Part shown: piece after piece, positions 19,708 through 29,157 of the stretch
Layout of the letters: each line of letters starts with the position of its first letter
Position numbering within the stretch: the first letter of the stretch is position 1
Origin: Halonatronomonas sp964558325
Lineage (GTDB): Bacteria > Bacillota > Halanaerobiia > Halanaerobiales > Halarsenatibacteraceae
Reading direction: 5' to 3'
DNA: 64,000 nt
NCBI GenBank assembly: GCA_964558325.1
Contig: CAZLCX010000002.1
Coordinates: forward strand, 1 to 64,000
The notes under the pieces: model-generated
What the model was told of the DNA's origin: nothing
What the model saw: only the letters and a program-made list of their open reading frames with translations
Database searches by the model: none
Position numbers and translations under genes: made by a program

Positions 19708-21030
19708 ATGGGCTTATTAACTTTTAAGCAGGGTATCCATCCTTCTTATAATAAAGATCAAACAAGAAATAAAGAAATAATTGAGGCAGAAAGGCCAGAT
19801 GTAGTTTATATCCCCCTGCAGCAGCATATCGGTGCCCCTCTAAAACCTATTGTAAAAAGAGGGGATGAGGTAGAAAGAGGGCAAAAAATAGCAGATACTG
19901 ACAGTTTTGTAGCTGCTCCAGTTCATGCCTCAGTTTCTGGAGTTGTAAAGGGAATTGAAAAAGTAAATGATCCTGGTGGTGGTAGAGTTAATGCTATTAA
20001 GATAGAGGTTTCTGAAAAAGACAATGATAAATTCATGGAACCTTTAACTGCTGACCCAGAAGAATTAGAATCTGAAAAAATCAGAGAAAGAATCCGTGAA
20101 TCTGGTATTGCCGGGATGGGGGGAGCTATGTTTCCTACCCATGTCAAACTTGCTGTTCCAGATGGAAAAGAAGTTGAATATATCATCTTAAATGGTGCAG
20201 AATGTGAACCATATTTAACTGTAGACCATAGAATGATGCTAGAAAAGGGTCATGAAATCATTGAGGGCTTAAAATTATTAATCAAGGCAACTGGTGCCAA
20301 AAAAGGTTTAATTGGGATTGAAAATAATAAATCTGATGCCATCAGAACATTAAAATCACTTGTTGCTGATGAAACTAATATTGAGGTAAAAGAAACTGAG
20401 ACAAAATATCCCCAGGGCGGAGAAAAAATGTTGATTAAAGCCCTTTTAAATCGTGAAGTCCCAATCGGAGGATTGCCTTTAGATGTTGGGGTTGTGGTTA
20501 ATAATACCTCAACAGCAGCAGCTGTTTATGAAGCAGTAAAGTTAGGGAAACCATTAATAGAGCGGCCACTTACAATAACCGGTTCTGGAATTACTAAACC
20601 TATGAATATTAATGTAAAAATTGGCACTCCTATTAATGATATAATTGAACAGGCAGGCGGATTTAATGGAGAGGTAGGTAAAGTTATACTTGGGGGCCCA
20701 ATGATGGGTAAGGCTCAGCCATCACTAGATGTACCGGTCGTTAAGGGTACTTCAGGAATACTTGTACTCCAGAGACATGAAGTTGAAAATTATTCACCAG
20801 ATCCATGTATAAATTGTGCTAGATGCGTTGATGTCTGCCCTACTAATCTAGTTCCAACTACAATTGCAAAATTAGCTGAGCTAGAAAAACTTGATAGATT
20901 AGAAGAAATGAAGGTTATGAATTGCATTGAGTGTGGTTCTTGCAGTTATATCTGCCCTTCGAGAAGGCCACTAGTCCATAATATTAGGATTGGTAAAGCG
21001 GAAGTTGCAGCAAGAAATAAAACAGATTAA
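19708..21030 (+). CDS. rnfC: Rnf complex subunit RnfC
   Basis: 440 aa. RnfC is the peripheral NADH-binding subunit of the ferredoxin:NAD+ oxidoreductase, with flavin and two 4Fe-4S clusters. The two cluster motifs are CINCARCVDVCP and CIECGSCSYICP near the C-terminus; GGAMFPTHVK and NGAECEPYLT are conserved flavin/NADH-site segments. First gene of rnfCDGEAB, the order found in Acetobacterium and other anaerobes. The complex couples reduced ferredoxin oxidation to Na+ or H+ export. Confidence 0.97.
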   Translation: MGLLTFKQGIHPSYNKDQTRNKEIIEAERPDVVYIPLQQHIGAPLKPIVKRGDEVERGQKIADTDSFVAAPVHASVSGVVKGIEKVNDPGGGRVNAIKIEVSEKDNDKFMEPLTADPEELESEKIRERIRESGIAGMGGAMFPTHVKLAVPDGKEVEYIILNGAECEPYLTVDHRMMLEKGHEIIEGLKLLIKATGAKKGLIGIENNKSDAIRTLKSLVADETNIEVKETETKYPQGGEKMLIKALLNREVPIGGLPLDVGVVVNNTSTAAAVYEAVKLGKPLIERPLTITGSGITKPMNINVKIGTPINDIIEQAGGFNGEVGKVILGGPMMGKAQPSLDVPVVKGTSGILVLQRHEVENYSPDPCINCARCVDVCPTNLVPTTIAKLAELEKLDRLEEMKVMNCIECGSCSYICPSRRPLVHNIRIGKAEVAARNKTD

Positions 21031-21042
21031 GGAGGTCAATTA

Positions 21043-21954
21043 ATGCAAAATCAGGATCTTATTGTTACTTCTTCTCCACATGTTAGAGATAAATCTTCAG
21101 TAGAAGAGATTATGTGGTCAGTTGTAATGGCTTTACTACCTGCTTTATTAGCAGCTACATATATTTTTGGTTTACGGGTTCTTACAGTTGTGGGTATAAG
21201 CATTGCTACCTGTCTGCTTACAGAATATATATTTTTACGTGTGAGAAAGAAGAAGGTATCAATTTTAGATGGTAGTGCAGTTTTAACAGGTCTTTTATTT
21301 GCCATGACATTACCGCCTTCTATACCTCACTGGGTGGTTGTTATAGGCGGTATTGTAGCTATTGGTTTGGGAAAACAGGTTTTTGGGGGGATTGGACATA
21401 ACCCCTTTAATCCGGCATTAGTAGGAAGAGCTTTTGTTACAGCAGCTTATCCAGTAATTATGACAACCTGGACTTTAGATGGTGTTACTCAGGCAACTCC
21501 TTTAAATTTAATGTTAATGGAAGGGGAAACTACATCATACTGGCAGCTATTTATTGGAACTATTCCAGGTTCTATCGGTGAAACTTCAGCATTTTTCTTG
21601 TTGATAGGGGCTGCTTATTTGATTTATAAAAATTATTTAAATTGGAGAATTCCAGCAGGTATGATATCAACTGTTGTCATTTTAAGCTGGATATTTGGTC
21701 AGGATCCACTATTCCATCTTTTTGCCGGTGGTTTGATCCTTGGTGCTTTTTATATGGCTACAGATATGGTTACAAGTCCGATAACCAAAATAGGTCGCTG
21801 GGTTTTTGGAATTGGTGCTGGAGCAATTGTTGTTATTATTAGACTCTGGGGCGGATATCCAGAGGGAGTAACATATGCAATTCTCCTAATGAATATGACG
21901 GTTCCACTTTTAAATAAATATACTAGGCCTCGTAGTCTGGGAGAGGTGAAATAG
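21043..21954 (+). CDS. rnfD: Rnf complex subunit RnfD
   Basis: 303 aa integral membrane protein with about nine or ten helices. The TQATPLN segment holds the threonine that carries covalent FMN in RnfD/NqrB. GHNPFNPALVGRAF is also conserved. Preceded by AAGGAGG and placed 12 bases after rnfC. Confidence 0.96.
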   Translation: MQNQDLIVTSSPHVRDKSSVEEIMWSVVMALLPALLAATYIFGLRVLTVVGISIATCLLTEYIFLRVRKKKVSILDGSAVLTGLLFAMTLPPSIPHWVVVIGGIVAIGLGKQVFGGIGHNPFNPALVGRAFVTAAYPVIMTTWTLDGVTQATPLNLMLMEGETTSYWQLFIGTIPGSIGETSAFFLLIGAAYLIYKNYLNWRIPAGMISTVVILSWIFGQDPLFHLFAGGLILGAFYMATDMVTSPITKIGRWVFGIGAGAIVVIIRLWGGYPEGVTYAILLMNMTVPLLNKYTRPRSLGEVK

Positions 21955-21957
21955 ATG

Positions 21958-22521
21958 GCACAGGAAGATAGCAGTTTATCCAGGTTAGTTATCACATTAA
22001 CAGTTATTGGGATTGTTTCTGCTTTGTTATTATCAGTAGTTTATCAATGGACAACTCCACATATAGAAGAGCATGAGGCTCAAGCAAGAGAAGAAGCTAT
22101 TTTTAGTGTGCTTGAAGGTGCTGATGAATATGAAGAGGTAACAAAGGATGACATTACTTTCTTTGAAGGCTATGATGAATCAGGTGATCTGGTTGGAGTT
22201 TCTTTTATTGCAGAAGGTTCAGGTTATCAGGGCACTATTGAGATAATGGTTGGGGCAGACCCATCTAACGGTGAAATAACATATATTTCTGTCTTAAATC
22301 ATGAGGAAACTCCTGGTTTAGGTGCTAGAATAACTGAAGAAGAGTTTAAAGACAATTTTGCTAATAAACCATTCGGTGAATATGAGTTAGTAAATAGAGA
22401 GCCAACTGAGCCTCATGAAGTTGAAACAATAGCTGGAGCAACTATTTCAACTAGATCAGTAAAAAATATTGTTTCAGAAGCTGGTTTAACTATCGAGGAA
22501 TACTATGGAGGTGGAAATTAG
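21958..22521 (+). CDS. rnfG: Rnf complex subunit RnfG
   Basis: 188 aa with one N-terminal membrane helix and an extracytoplasmic FMN-binding domain. The covalent FMN site is AGATIST near residue 161-167 (S/A-GAT consensus), and the HEETPGLGARI segment is diagnostic. The reading frame is open from 21955, where ATG begins directly after the rnfD stop; the exact first codon does not affect the assignment. Confidence 0.95.
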   Translation, partial: AQEDSSLSRLVITLTVIGIVSALLLSVVYQWTTPHIEEHEAQAREEAIFSVLEGADEYEEVTKDDITFFEGYDESGDLVGVSFIAEGSGYQGTIEIMVGADPSNGEITYISVLNHEETPGLGARITEEEFKDNFANKPFGEYELVNREPTEPHEVETIAGATISTRSVKNIVSEAGLTIEEYYGGGN

Positions 22522-23127
22522 ATGAACCTCTTAAAAATATTAACTAATGGATTATGGAAAGAGAATCCAATAATAAAACTTGTGATCGGCCTATGCCCAA
22601 CCCTGGCTGTAACAAATTCTGTTGAAAATGGACTTGCTATGGGAATTGCAACATCATTTGTTTTAATTTCTTCTGAAATTGTAATATCTTTAATCAAAAA
22701 ATGGATTCCTAATAATGTAAGAATACCTAGTTTTATTTTGATTATTGCTAGTTTTGTTACTTTTACCGATTATTTTTTAAAGGCATTTTTTCCTGGAATA
22801 GCAGAATCATTGAGTTTATTTATACCTTTAATAGTTGTAAACTGTTTGATTTTAGGCCGTCAGGAAGCCTTTGCTTCAAAAAACCCTACCCACAGAGCCA
22901 TTTTTGATGCTGTAGGTATGGGAATCGGTTTTACCTGGGTACTGGTTTTATTAAGTACAGTTAGAGAGCTTCTAGGAATGGGAACATTTTTTGGTTTAGA
23001 AATTTTAGGAGCTGCTTATCAGCCAATGATTATTATGATTTTACCTGGTGGGGCTTTCATCACATTAGGAATTATTGTAGGTATTATGAATGTTATAAAC
23101 AGAAAGGTGGAATCTCAGAATGGATAG
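22522..23127 (+). CDS. rnfE: Rnf complex subunit RnfE
   Basis: 201 aa, six membrane helices, paralogous to RnfA. GLCPTLAVTNSVENG near residue 23 and NCLILGRQEAFA in the middle supply the conserved cysteines that, with RnfA, hold a membrane-embedded Fe-S cluster. Abuts rnfG and overlaps rnfA by 8 bases. Confidence 0.96.
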   Translation: MNLLKILTNGLWKENPIIKLVIGLCPTLAVTNSVENGLAMGIATSFVLISSEIVISLIKKWIPNNVRIPSFILIIASFVTFTDYFLKAFFPGIAESLSLFIPLIVVNCLILGRQEAFASKNPTHRAIFDAVGMGIGFTWVLVLLSTVRELLGMGTFFGLEILGAAYQPMIIMILPGGAFITLGIIVGIMNVINRKVESQNG

Positions 23128-23710
23128 TGTACAATATATTTTACTCCTTTTTATTAGTACGGTTTTAATAAATAACTTTGTTTTAATTCGCTTTCTTGGA
23201 ATCTGTCCATTTCTGGGTGTATCCAGATATATAGATACAGCTTTTAGTATGGGTCTTGCAACAACTTTTGTTATGACTTTGACGGCTTTTGCTACATATT
23301 TTATTAATTCTTATATTTTAGTAGCATTAGATTTGCCGTTTTTGAGATATGTGTCCTTTATTATTGTTATAGCATCTTTAGTTCAGTTTGTTGAGATGTT
23401 TATCAAAAAGGCCAGTCCTGTGCTCTATAAGGCATTGGGAATTTATCTACCATTAATCACTACAAACTGTGCAATTATGGGTATGGCTCTATTAATACCA
23501 TTAAATGAATATAATTTTATTGAAAGTATTGTGTTTGGATTTGGTGCCGGGGTTGGCTTTACTCTGGCAATAGTATTAATTGCGGGCTTAAGAGAAGAGC
23601 TAGAATTTTCAGATGTACCTGAAGCATTACGTGGGGTTCCTATTACTTTAATCCTGGCAGGTATTATGGCAATGGCCTTTATGGGTTTTGCCGGTTTGGT
23701 TAACATATAA
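23120..23710 (+). CDS. rnfA: Rnf complex subunit RnfA
   Basis: 196 aa, six membrane helices. Conserved NNFVLIRFLGICPFLGVS and TTNCAIMGMAL segments carry the cysteines of the intramembrane Fe-S site shared with RnfE. Overlaps the end of rnfE by 8 bases, as is usual in rnf operons. Confidence 0.96.
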   Translation: MDSVQYILLLFISTVLINNFVLIRFLGICPFLGVSRYIDTAFSMGLATTFVMTLTAFATYFINSYILVALDLPFLRYVSFIIVIASLVQFVEMFIKKASPVLYKALGIYLPLITTNCAIMGMALLIPLNEYNFIESIVFGFGAGVGFTLAIVLIAGLREELEFSDVPEALRGVPITLILAGIMAMAFMGFAGLVNI

Positions 23711-23729
23711 TTAAACGGAGGTGTAATTG

Positions 23730-24713
23730 ATGCAATCGACTTATCTCTATTCTGTTCTGAGTATGGGTGGATTGGGGGCCCTGCTAGCATTAGGACTAGG
23801 AATTGCTTCCAAGGCATTTAAAGTTGAAAGGGATCCCAAAATAGATGAAGTAAATGAAGCACTCCCAGGAGCAAATTGTGGTGCCTGTGGCTATGCAGGT
23901 TGTGAAGCATTTGCAGAAGCAGTAGCTAATGGAGATGCTCCTATCACAGGTTGTCCAGTTGGAGGCGAAAGTGTTGCAGATAGATTAGCAGAAATAATGG
24001 GAGAAGAAGCGGGTGAGTCTGAAGAAGAAGTAGCCCAGCTTTTATGTAAAGGTGGAGTAAAAGAAACTGCTAAAGCAGCTGAATATGAAGGTATAGAAAC
24101 ATGTACGGCAGCAAGTGTTGCTGGTATTAGTGAGAAACGCTGTAGTTTTGGTTGTTTAGGACTGGGTGACTGTGCAGAGGTTTGTCCCTTTGATGCGATC
24201 ACTATGAATGAAGATGGTTTACCTGAAGTTGACCCTGATAAATGTACTGCCTGCAATAAATGTGTTGAAAAATGCCCTCATGATTTATTTGTTCTGGCAC
24301 CGGTCTCTGGTGAAAACCATATAAGGTGTTCTTCTCATGATGATGGTAAATTTGTACGAGGTATCTGTGAAGTTGGCTGTATAGCCTGTACTCAATGTGT
24401 TAAAGTTTGTCCTGTTGATGCAATTGAGATGCAGGATAATTTAGCAGTTTTGGATTATGAAAAATGTATAAATTGTGGGCTTTGTGCTGAAAAATGTCCA
24501 ACTAATACCATAGAATTTTATGGCGAGAAAATAAAACATATTGAAATAACGGATGAATGTGTAGGTTGTACAAGATGTGCTCCAGAGTGTCCGGTAGATG
24601 CTATTAGTGGAGAACTTAAAGAAAAACATGTAATTGATCAGGATAAATGTATAAAATGTGGTATCTGTTATAATGTTTGTAAAGTTGAAGGAGCTATTAA
24701 AAAAGAATATTAA
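23730..24713 (+). CDS. rnfB: Rnf complex subunit RnfB, multi-cluster form
   Basis: 327 aa from ATG 23730 (a TTG sits just before). RnfB is the ferredoxin-accepting subunit. It has one N-terminal membrane helix, then the CGACGYAGC...C cluster motif near residue 50, followed by six ferredoxin-type Cys motifs: CSFGCLGLGDCAEVCP, CTACNKCVEKCP, CIACTQCVKVCP, CINCGLCAEKCP, CVGCTRCAPECP and CIKCGICYNVCK. The gammaproteobacterial form is near 190 aa with fewer clusters; the long form is typical of acetogens and other anaerobes. Last gene of the operon, followed by a terminator. Confidence 0.96.
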   Translation: MQSTYLYSVLSMGGLGALLALGLGIASKAFKVERDPKIDEVNEALPGANCGACGYAGCEAFAEAVANGDAPITGCPVGGESVADRLAEIMGEEAGESEEEVAQLLCKGGVKETAKAAEYEGIETCTAASVAGISEKRCSFGCLGLGDCAEVCPFDAITMNEDGLPEVDPDKCTACNKCVEKCPHDLFVLAPVSGENHIRCSSHDDGKFVRGICEVGCIACTQCVKVCPVDAIEMQDNLAVLDYEKCINCGLCAEKCPTNTIEFYGEKIKHIEITDECVGCTRCAPECPVDAISGELKEKHVIDQDKCIKCGICYNVCKVEGAIKKEY

Positions 24714-24739
24714 TTTTTAAAACAACATAAATAATATAT

Positions 24740-24770
24740 GACCTGGCCTTAATTGGTCAGGTCTTTAATA
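24740..24770 (+). terminator. Terminator of the rnf operon
   Basis: GACCTGGCC (24740-24748) and GGTCAGGTC (24755-24763) form a nine-pair stem with one G-U pair and a six-base loop, followed by a short T-rich run. Confidence 0.75.
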
Positions 24771-24781
24771 TATAATACTTA

Positions 24782-24810
24782 TGGACAATATAGGTAATAA
24801 ATGTTACAAT
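24782..24810 (+). promoter_or_regulatory. Promoter upstream of the Gx transporter gene
   Basis: TGGACA (24782-24787), 17-base spacer, TACAAT (24805-24810). It lies just after the rnf terminator and 37 bases before the next start, and would drive the maf-radC-mre-min genes unless internal promoters exist. Confidence 0.65.
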
Positions 24811-24846
24811 GATAAGTGTTAAATTAAACTAGGAGTGTTATATCAA

Positions 24847-25371
24847 ATGAGACGTACCCGGGTAAAAATGATTGTGATATTAGGCTTATTGATTTCAATA
24901 GGTTTAGTTTTACATGTAGTAGAAAGTCTTTTGCCTTTAAGTTTTTTTGTGCCTGGGGCAAAGATTGGCCTGGCCAATATTGCAAGTCTTTTAGGACTTA
25001 TAATCTTTGGTTTTAAAGCAGGCTTATTAATTTTATTTGCTAGAATTATTGCAGGCTCTCTACTTGGAGGAACATTTTTATCATTTAACTTTTTTATGAG
25101 TTTAAGTGGAGGAACAGCTAGTTTCGTTTTAATGAGTATTATTTATTTGATTTTTAGTGATTATTTTAGTTTGATTGGTGTAAGTGTAATAGGGGCTGTA
25201 TTTCATAATCTTGGGCAGATTATAACAGCATCATTTATTATTAGTAATTATGGGTTGATTTATTATCTGCCTTATTTGACACTTTTAGCTATTCCCTCAG
25301 GAATTGGAATTGGATTAATAGTACAGTTTACTGAAAATTATTTACCAGGAAAAATGGTGACTGTGGAATGA
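24847..25371 (+). CDS. Gx transporter family membrane protein
   Basis: About 174 aa, five or six membrane helices. The family (annotated as Gx transporter or heptaprenyl diphosphate synthase component I) is seen in the PGAKIGLANIASL and SLLGGTFLSFNFFMSLSGG segments, the glycine-rich ECF-transporter-like pattern. It is often found next to rnf-type genes, as here. Substrate is unknown. GTG 24835 touches the AGGAG; ATG 24847 is chosen. Its last bases overlap maf. Confidence 0.8.
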   Translation: MRRTRVKMIVILGLLISIGLVLHVVESLLPLSFFVPGAKIGLANIASLLGLIIFGFKAGLLILFARIIAGSLLGGTFLSFNFFMSLSGGTASFVLMSIIYLIFSDYFSLIGVSVIGAVFHNLGQIITASFIISNYGLIYYLPYLTLLAIPSGIGIGLIVQFTENYLPGKMVTVE

Positions 25372-25973
25372 AAGAATCTTTGAGTTTAATATTGGCCTCT
25401 GAATCTCCAAGACGCAGAGAACTTCTATCAAGATTAAAATTAAATTTTAAAGTTGAACCTAGCAAAATTAATGAAGATAATTATAATGCAGAAAATCCGA
25501 TTGAACTAGTTAAATTACTATCTGTTGAAAAAGCTAAAGAAGTAGGTAAGAAATATAATAATGCTATCATTTTAGCAGCTGATACTATTGTGGTTATGGG
25601 TAAAAATATATTAGGTAAGCCAGAAAATAAAAAAGAAGCTATTAGAATGTTGAAAAAACTTTCTGGAAAAGAACATGAGGTTTATACTGGGATAGCCTTT
25701 TATATTAAGAGGAAATCTGGAACAAAATTGATTTCAGATATTGACAGTTCAAAGGTAAGGATGAGAAATTATAGTATTGAGGAAATTAAGAGTTATATTA
25801 AAACTGGAGAATATAAAGGTAAGGCAGGGTCATACGCAATTCAAGGTTATGGCAGTCTGCTTGTAAAAGAAATTAAAGGCTCTTATTTTACTATAATGGG
25901 TCTTCCTGTCCATAAGCTTGCAGAAGTATTACCAGAGTATGATATAGATTTATATAATAAAAAGCGGACATAA
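25368..25973 (+). CDS. maf: Maf family nucleoside triphosphate pyrophosphatase
   Basis: 201 aa. Maf proteins hydrolyse dTTP/UTP or modified nucleotides and were first linked to septum inhibition. Motifs: LASESPRRRELL at the N-terminus, AADTIVV with the catalytic aspartate, LGKPENKKEA, and a GSYAIQGYG stretch. ATGA overlap with the preceding gene. Its place before radC and mreB matches Bacillus and Clostridia. Confidence 0.94.
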   Translation: MKESLSLILASESPRRRELLSRLKLNFKVEPSKINEDNYNAENPIELVKLLSVEKAKEVGKKYNNAIILAADTIVVMGKNILGKPENKKEAIRMLKKLSGKEHEVYTGIAFYIKRKSGTKLISDIDSSKVRMRNYSIEEIKSYIKTGEYKGKAGSYAIQGYGSLLVKEIKGSYFTIMGLPVHKLAEVLPEYDIDLYNKKRT

Positions 25974-26008
25974 TTTGAGGACTTTCTTAAAAATTAGGAG
26001 CCAATATT

Positions 26009-26704
26009 TTGAAAAATACTGGTTACACTATCAAAGAATTACCTATTGAGGAGAGACCTAGAGAAAAGTTAATTACTTTTGGGGAGGAGAAATTATCAAA
26101 TCCAGAATTAATTGCAATTCTTTTAGGTAGTGGAGTTAAGGGAAGAACTGCCATAGAGCTGGCACAGGATATCTTATATCAATCAGATGGACTTTTAGGG
26201 CTGGCTGATCAGAGTGTTGATGAGCTTACAAAGAAAAAAGGTGTTGGTCTAAGTAAAGCCAGTCGATTAAAGGCGGCTTTTGAACTAGGGAAAAGACTTA
26301 TAGACTTTGGCCCAGCAAAAAAGACTGTATTAAGATCACCTGTTCAAGCTGTAGATTATATTCACTCCAGGTTAAAGTTAAAAAAACAGGAAGTATTTCT
26401 TGTTATAATGTTAGACATTAAGAGTCAGGTTATAAAAATTGAAGAAATTTCTAGAGGTGGTTTAGCAAAATCCATTGTTCATCCTCGAGAAGTTTTTAAA
26501 ACCGCAATCAGGGCAAGTGCAGCAGGAATTATTCTAGGTCATAATCATCCAAGCGGAAATCCAACAGCCAGTCCTGAAGATATAAATATAACTAATAAAT
26601 TAATAGAGGCTGGCAATATAATTGGAATAAAAGTTATAGATCATTTGATTATAGGTGATTGTAATTATATTAGTATGAGAGAAGAAGGTTTAGTTGACTG
26701 TTAA
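26009..26704 (+). CDS. radC: RadC family JAB-domain protein
   Basis: 231 aa. N-terminal helix-hairpin-helix part (LTKKKGVGLSKASRLKAA) and a C-terminal MPN/JAB domain with the metal motif GHNHPSGNPTASPED. Despite the name, a DNA-repair role is not established; the JAB motif predicts a metalloprotease-like fold. Start is TTG 26009 behind TAGGAG. Located between maf and mreB as in many Firmicutes. Confidence 0.93.
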   Translation: MKNTGYTIKELPIEERPREKLITFGEEKLSNPELIAILLGSGVKGRTAIELAQDILYQSDGLLGLADQSVDELTKKKGVGLSKASRLKAAFELGKRLIDFGPAKKTVLRSPVQAVDYIHSRLKLKKQEVFLVIMLDIKSQVIKIEEISRGGLAKSIVHPREVFKTAIRASAAGIILGHNHPSGNPTASPEDINITNKLIEAGNIIGIKVIDHLIIGDCNYISMREEGLVDC

Positions 26705-26739
26705 GTTTGTTCTATAAAAGTCAGGAAGGTGAAATGATA

Positions 26740-27780
26740 ATGTTTAGTAAATTATTAGGTGCTCCATTCTCCAGAGATATGGGCATTGATTTAGGAACAG
26801 CAAATACTCTGGTATATGTTAAAGGAAAAGGAATTATTATTAGAGAACCCTCAGTTGTTGCTTTAAGAGATAATAGCAGTGATGTAATGGCAGTAGGTGC
26901 AGAGGCCAAAAGAATGATTGGTAGAACACCTGGAAACATAGTTGCAGTTCGTCCAATGAAAGATGGAGTAATAGCGGATTTTGATGTTACAGAAGCTATG
27001 TTAAGATATTTTATTACCAGGGCTCACAAAAGAACCAGATTGGTAAGGCCAAGAATCATTATATGCGTGCCTTCAGGAGTTACTGAGGTTGAAAAAAGAG
27101 CTGTTTTAGATGCAGCCCAGCAGGCAGGTGCCAGAAAAGCTTATTTAATTGAAGAACCAATGGCAGCAGCAATTGGCTCTGAACTTCCCGTTAATGAACC
27201 AGTAGGGAATATGATAGTTGATATTGGGGGTGGAACAACAGAAGTAGCAGTGATTTCTTTAGGGGGGATAGTAAGTAGTCGCTCAATTAGAATTGGTGGA
27301 GATGAGATGGATGAATCAATTATCCAGTATATTAAAAGAAAATATAATATTATGATCGGAGAAAGAACTGCAGAAGAGATAAAAATGGAGATTGGGGCAG
27401 CTAAACCTGAATATTTAAATGCAAAAATGGATATTCGGGGCAGAGATTTGGTAAGTGGTTTACCTAAAAACATTGAAATAAATTCTGAAGAAATTTCTAA
27501 TGCTATTTCTGAACCAGTCCAGAGTATTGTTGAGGCTGTTAAAATTACTCTAGAAAAAACCCCTCCAGAATTATCAGCAGATGTCATGGATTTTGGTATT
27601 ATTCTTACTGGCGGTGGTGCTTTATTAAATGGAATGGATAAATTGCTTTCAGATAAAACACAAATACCGGTGCATATTGCTGATGATCCTCTTGATTGTG
27701 TGGCTAAAGGGACTGGTATAGCATTAGAAGAAATAGACTCTTTGAAAAGCATTTTGATTAGTCCTAAGAAAATTTCCTAA
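26740..27780 (+). CDS. mreB: Rod shape-determining protein MreB
   Basis: 346 aa bacterial actin that directs elongation-type wall synthesis. Motifs: DMGIDLGTANTLVYVKG phosphate-1, VDIGGGTTEVAVISLGG phosphate-2 and ILTGGGALLNG adenosine motif. Three in-frame starts are possible; ATG 26740 (MFSKLL) is best spaced from the AGGAAGGTGA site. First gene of mreBCD-PBP2-minCDE-rodA. Confidence 0.96.
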   Translation: MFSKLLGAPFSRDMGIDLGTANTLVYVKGKGIIIREPSVVALRDNSSDVMAVGAEAKRMIGRTPGNIVAVRPMKDGVIADFDVTEAMLRYFITRAHKRTRLVRPRIIICVPSGVTEVEKRAVLDAAQQAGARKAYLIEEPMAAAIGSELPVNEPVGNMIVDIGGGTTEVAVISLGGIVSSRSIRIGGDEMDESIIQYIKRKYNIMIGERTAEEIKMEIGAAKPEYLNAKMDIRGRDLVSGLPKNIEINSEEISNAISEPVQSIVEAVKITLEKTPPELSADVMDFGIILTGGGALLNGMDKLLSDKTQIPVHIADDPLDCVAKGTGIALEEIDSLKSILISPKKIS

Positions 27781-27803
27781 ATCAGATAGGGAGTAATTTA
27801 ATA

Positions 27804-28640
27804 ATGGATTTTTTTGAAGATATTAAAATTAAATTTATAGTTTTGCTGCTTGTGATCTTGATATCAGTATTATTTATTAATATATTAGATCTGGATTTCT
27901 ATATTTTTACATGGTTAGAAAATGGTATTTACAATATATTATCGCCTTTTTTTAATATTCTTGATTTTACTGGTAATTATCTAAATGGAATTTATCAATC
28001 TTTTTTTCAATCACAAGAACTTTTACAGGAGAATCAGAAATTGAGAGAAGAACTTTCAGAACAGATAATAATTAATATAAGTTTAAATGAGGTTGTAAAG
28101 GAAAATAAAAGAATGCGAAATATTTATAATTTAGATTCAGCTTTTATTGAAGAGTTAGATCTTCTTGGAACTAGAGTTACAGGTCAGGCTCCCTCAAGCT
28201 GGGAACAACGAATTATGATCAATCAAGGGAGTAATCAGGGAGTCAAAAAAAGATTACCAGTTATATCTTTTGATGGTTTTTTAGTAGGGAAAATAATAAG
28301 TACAGGGGTTAACTCTTCACAGGTTATGATGGCAAATGATCCAGATTTTTCTGTAGGTGGCAGGGTATCAAGAGAATCATCAAGGGCCTCAGGAGTTGTT
28401 AGAGGTCAACCAGGAGAAACTGGACAGTTAATAATGGAAAGGATAAATTGGGATGCAGATATAAAAAAAGGAGATTTAATTATAACTTCCGGTATTTCTG
28501 GCCAATATCCTAGAGGATTACCAATTGGAAAAGTAAAGGAAGTTTTCACAGATAATTTTGGTTTATCTCAGTCTGCCTATATAGATTATAGTTTAGGCAA
28601 TCAAAATTTAGAGGAATTATTAATTATTTTAGAATTTTAG
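27804..28640 (+). CDS. mreC: Rod shape-determining protein MreC
   Basis: 278 aa, one N-terminal membrane helix, a coiled coil (about residues 70-105), then a beta-rich periplasm-facing domain with TGQAPSSWEQ and a GLPIGKV segment near the C-terminus. MreC scaffolds PBP2 and RodA in the elongasome. 23 bases after mreB. Confidence 0.95.
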   Translation: MDFFEDIKIKFIVLLLVILISVLFINILDLDFYIFTWLENGIYNILSPFFNILDFTGNYLNGIYQSFFQSQELLQENQKLREELSEQIIINISLNEVVKENKRMRNIYNLDSAFIEELDLLGTRVTGQAPSSWEQRIMINQGSNQGVKKRLPVISFDGFLVGKIISTGVNSSQVMMANDPDFSVGGRVSRESSRASGVVRGQPGETGQLIMERINWDADIKKGDLIITSGISGQYPRGLPIGKVKEVFTDNFGLSQSAYIDYSLGNQNLEELLIILEF

Positions 28641-28650
28641 GGTGAAATAA

Positions 28651-29157
28651 ATGCGGCAGAAAGTATTCTATATATTAATATTATTTTTAGTTTTAGTTTT
28701 ACAGGCGACCTTTTTTTCAGGATTGCCAGCTTCTCCTTATGGTCCAGATCTTATCTTGATTGTAGTATTTACTGCTGGTTTTATTTCAGGTAGTCAGACA
28801 GGACTTGGGATTGGTTTTTTTGCTGGATTTATTCAGGGTTCTTTACTTGGTAGCGGTTTAGGGATTTATGTGATTTCTAGAATGTTAATAGGGGCAGCAT
28901 CTGGTTTACTTAAAGGCAATGTATATAAAGAAAGTTTCCCTTTATTAAGTATGATTTTATTTTTTGTTACTTTTATACATGAGATATTAGTATTTCTTTT
29001 ATCAGAACAGGTTGTTTTAAGAATCAATTTTCAAAATGCTATGTTCAATAAATTTATACCTGCCAGTTTTTATAATATGCTTGCCGGTATGCTGCTTTAT
29101 ATTGTAATGATTTACTTGATTCCAGGCGGAGGACTACAAGATGAAAAAGCGAATTAA
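28651..29157 (+). CDS. mreD: Rod shape-determining protein MreD
   Basis: 168 aa, five or six membrane helices. Contains PYGPDLILIVVFTAGF and GFFAGFIQGSLLGS, characteristic of MreD. Overlaps the PBP2 gene by 17 bases. Confidence 0.92.
   Translation: MRQKVFYILILFLVLVLQATFFSGLPASPYGPDLILIVVFTAGFISGSQTGLGIGFFAGFIQGSLLGSGLGIYVISRMLIGAASGLLKGNVYKESFPLLSMILFFVTFIHEILVFLLSEQVVLRINFQNAMFNKFIPASFYNMLAGMLLYIVMIYLIPGGGLQDEKAN

Noticed and set aside
27141..27752. Minus-strand 203-aa frame inside mreB
   Set aside because: Long open antisense frame caused by codon bias of a conserved gene.
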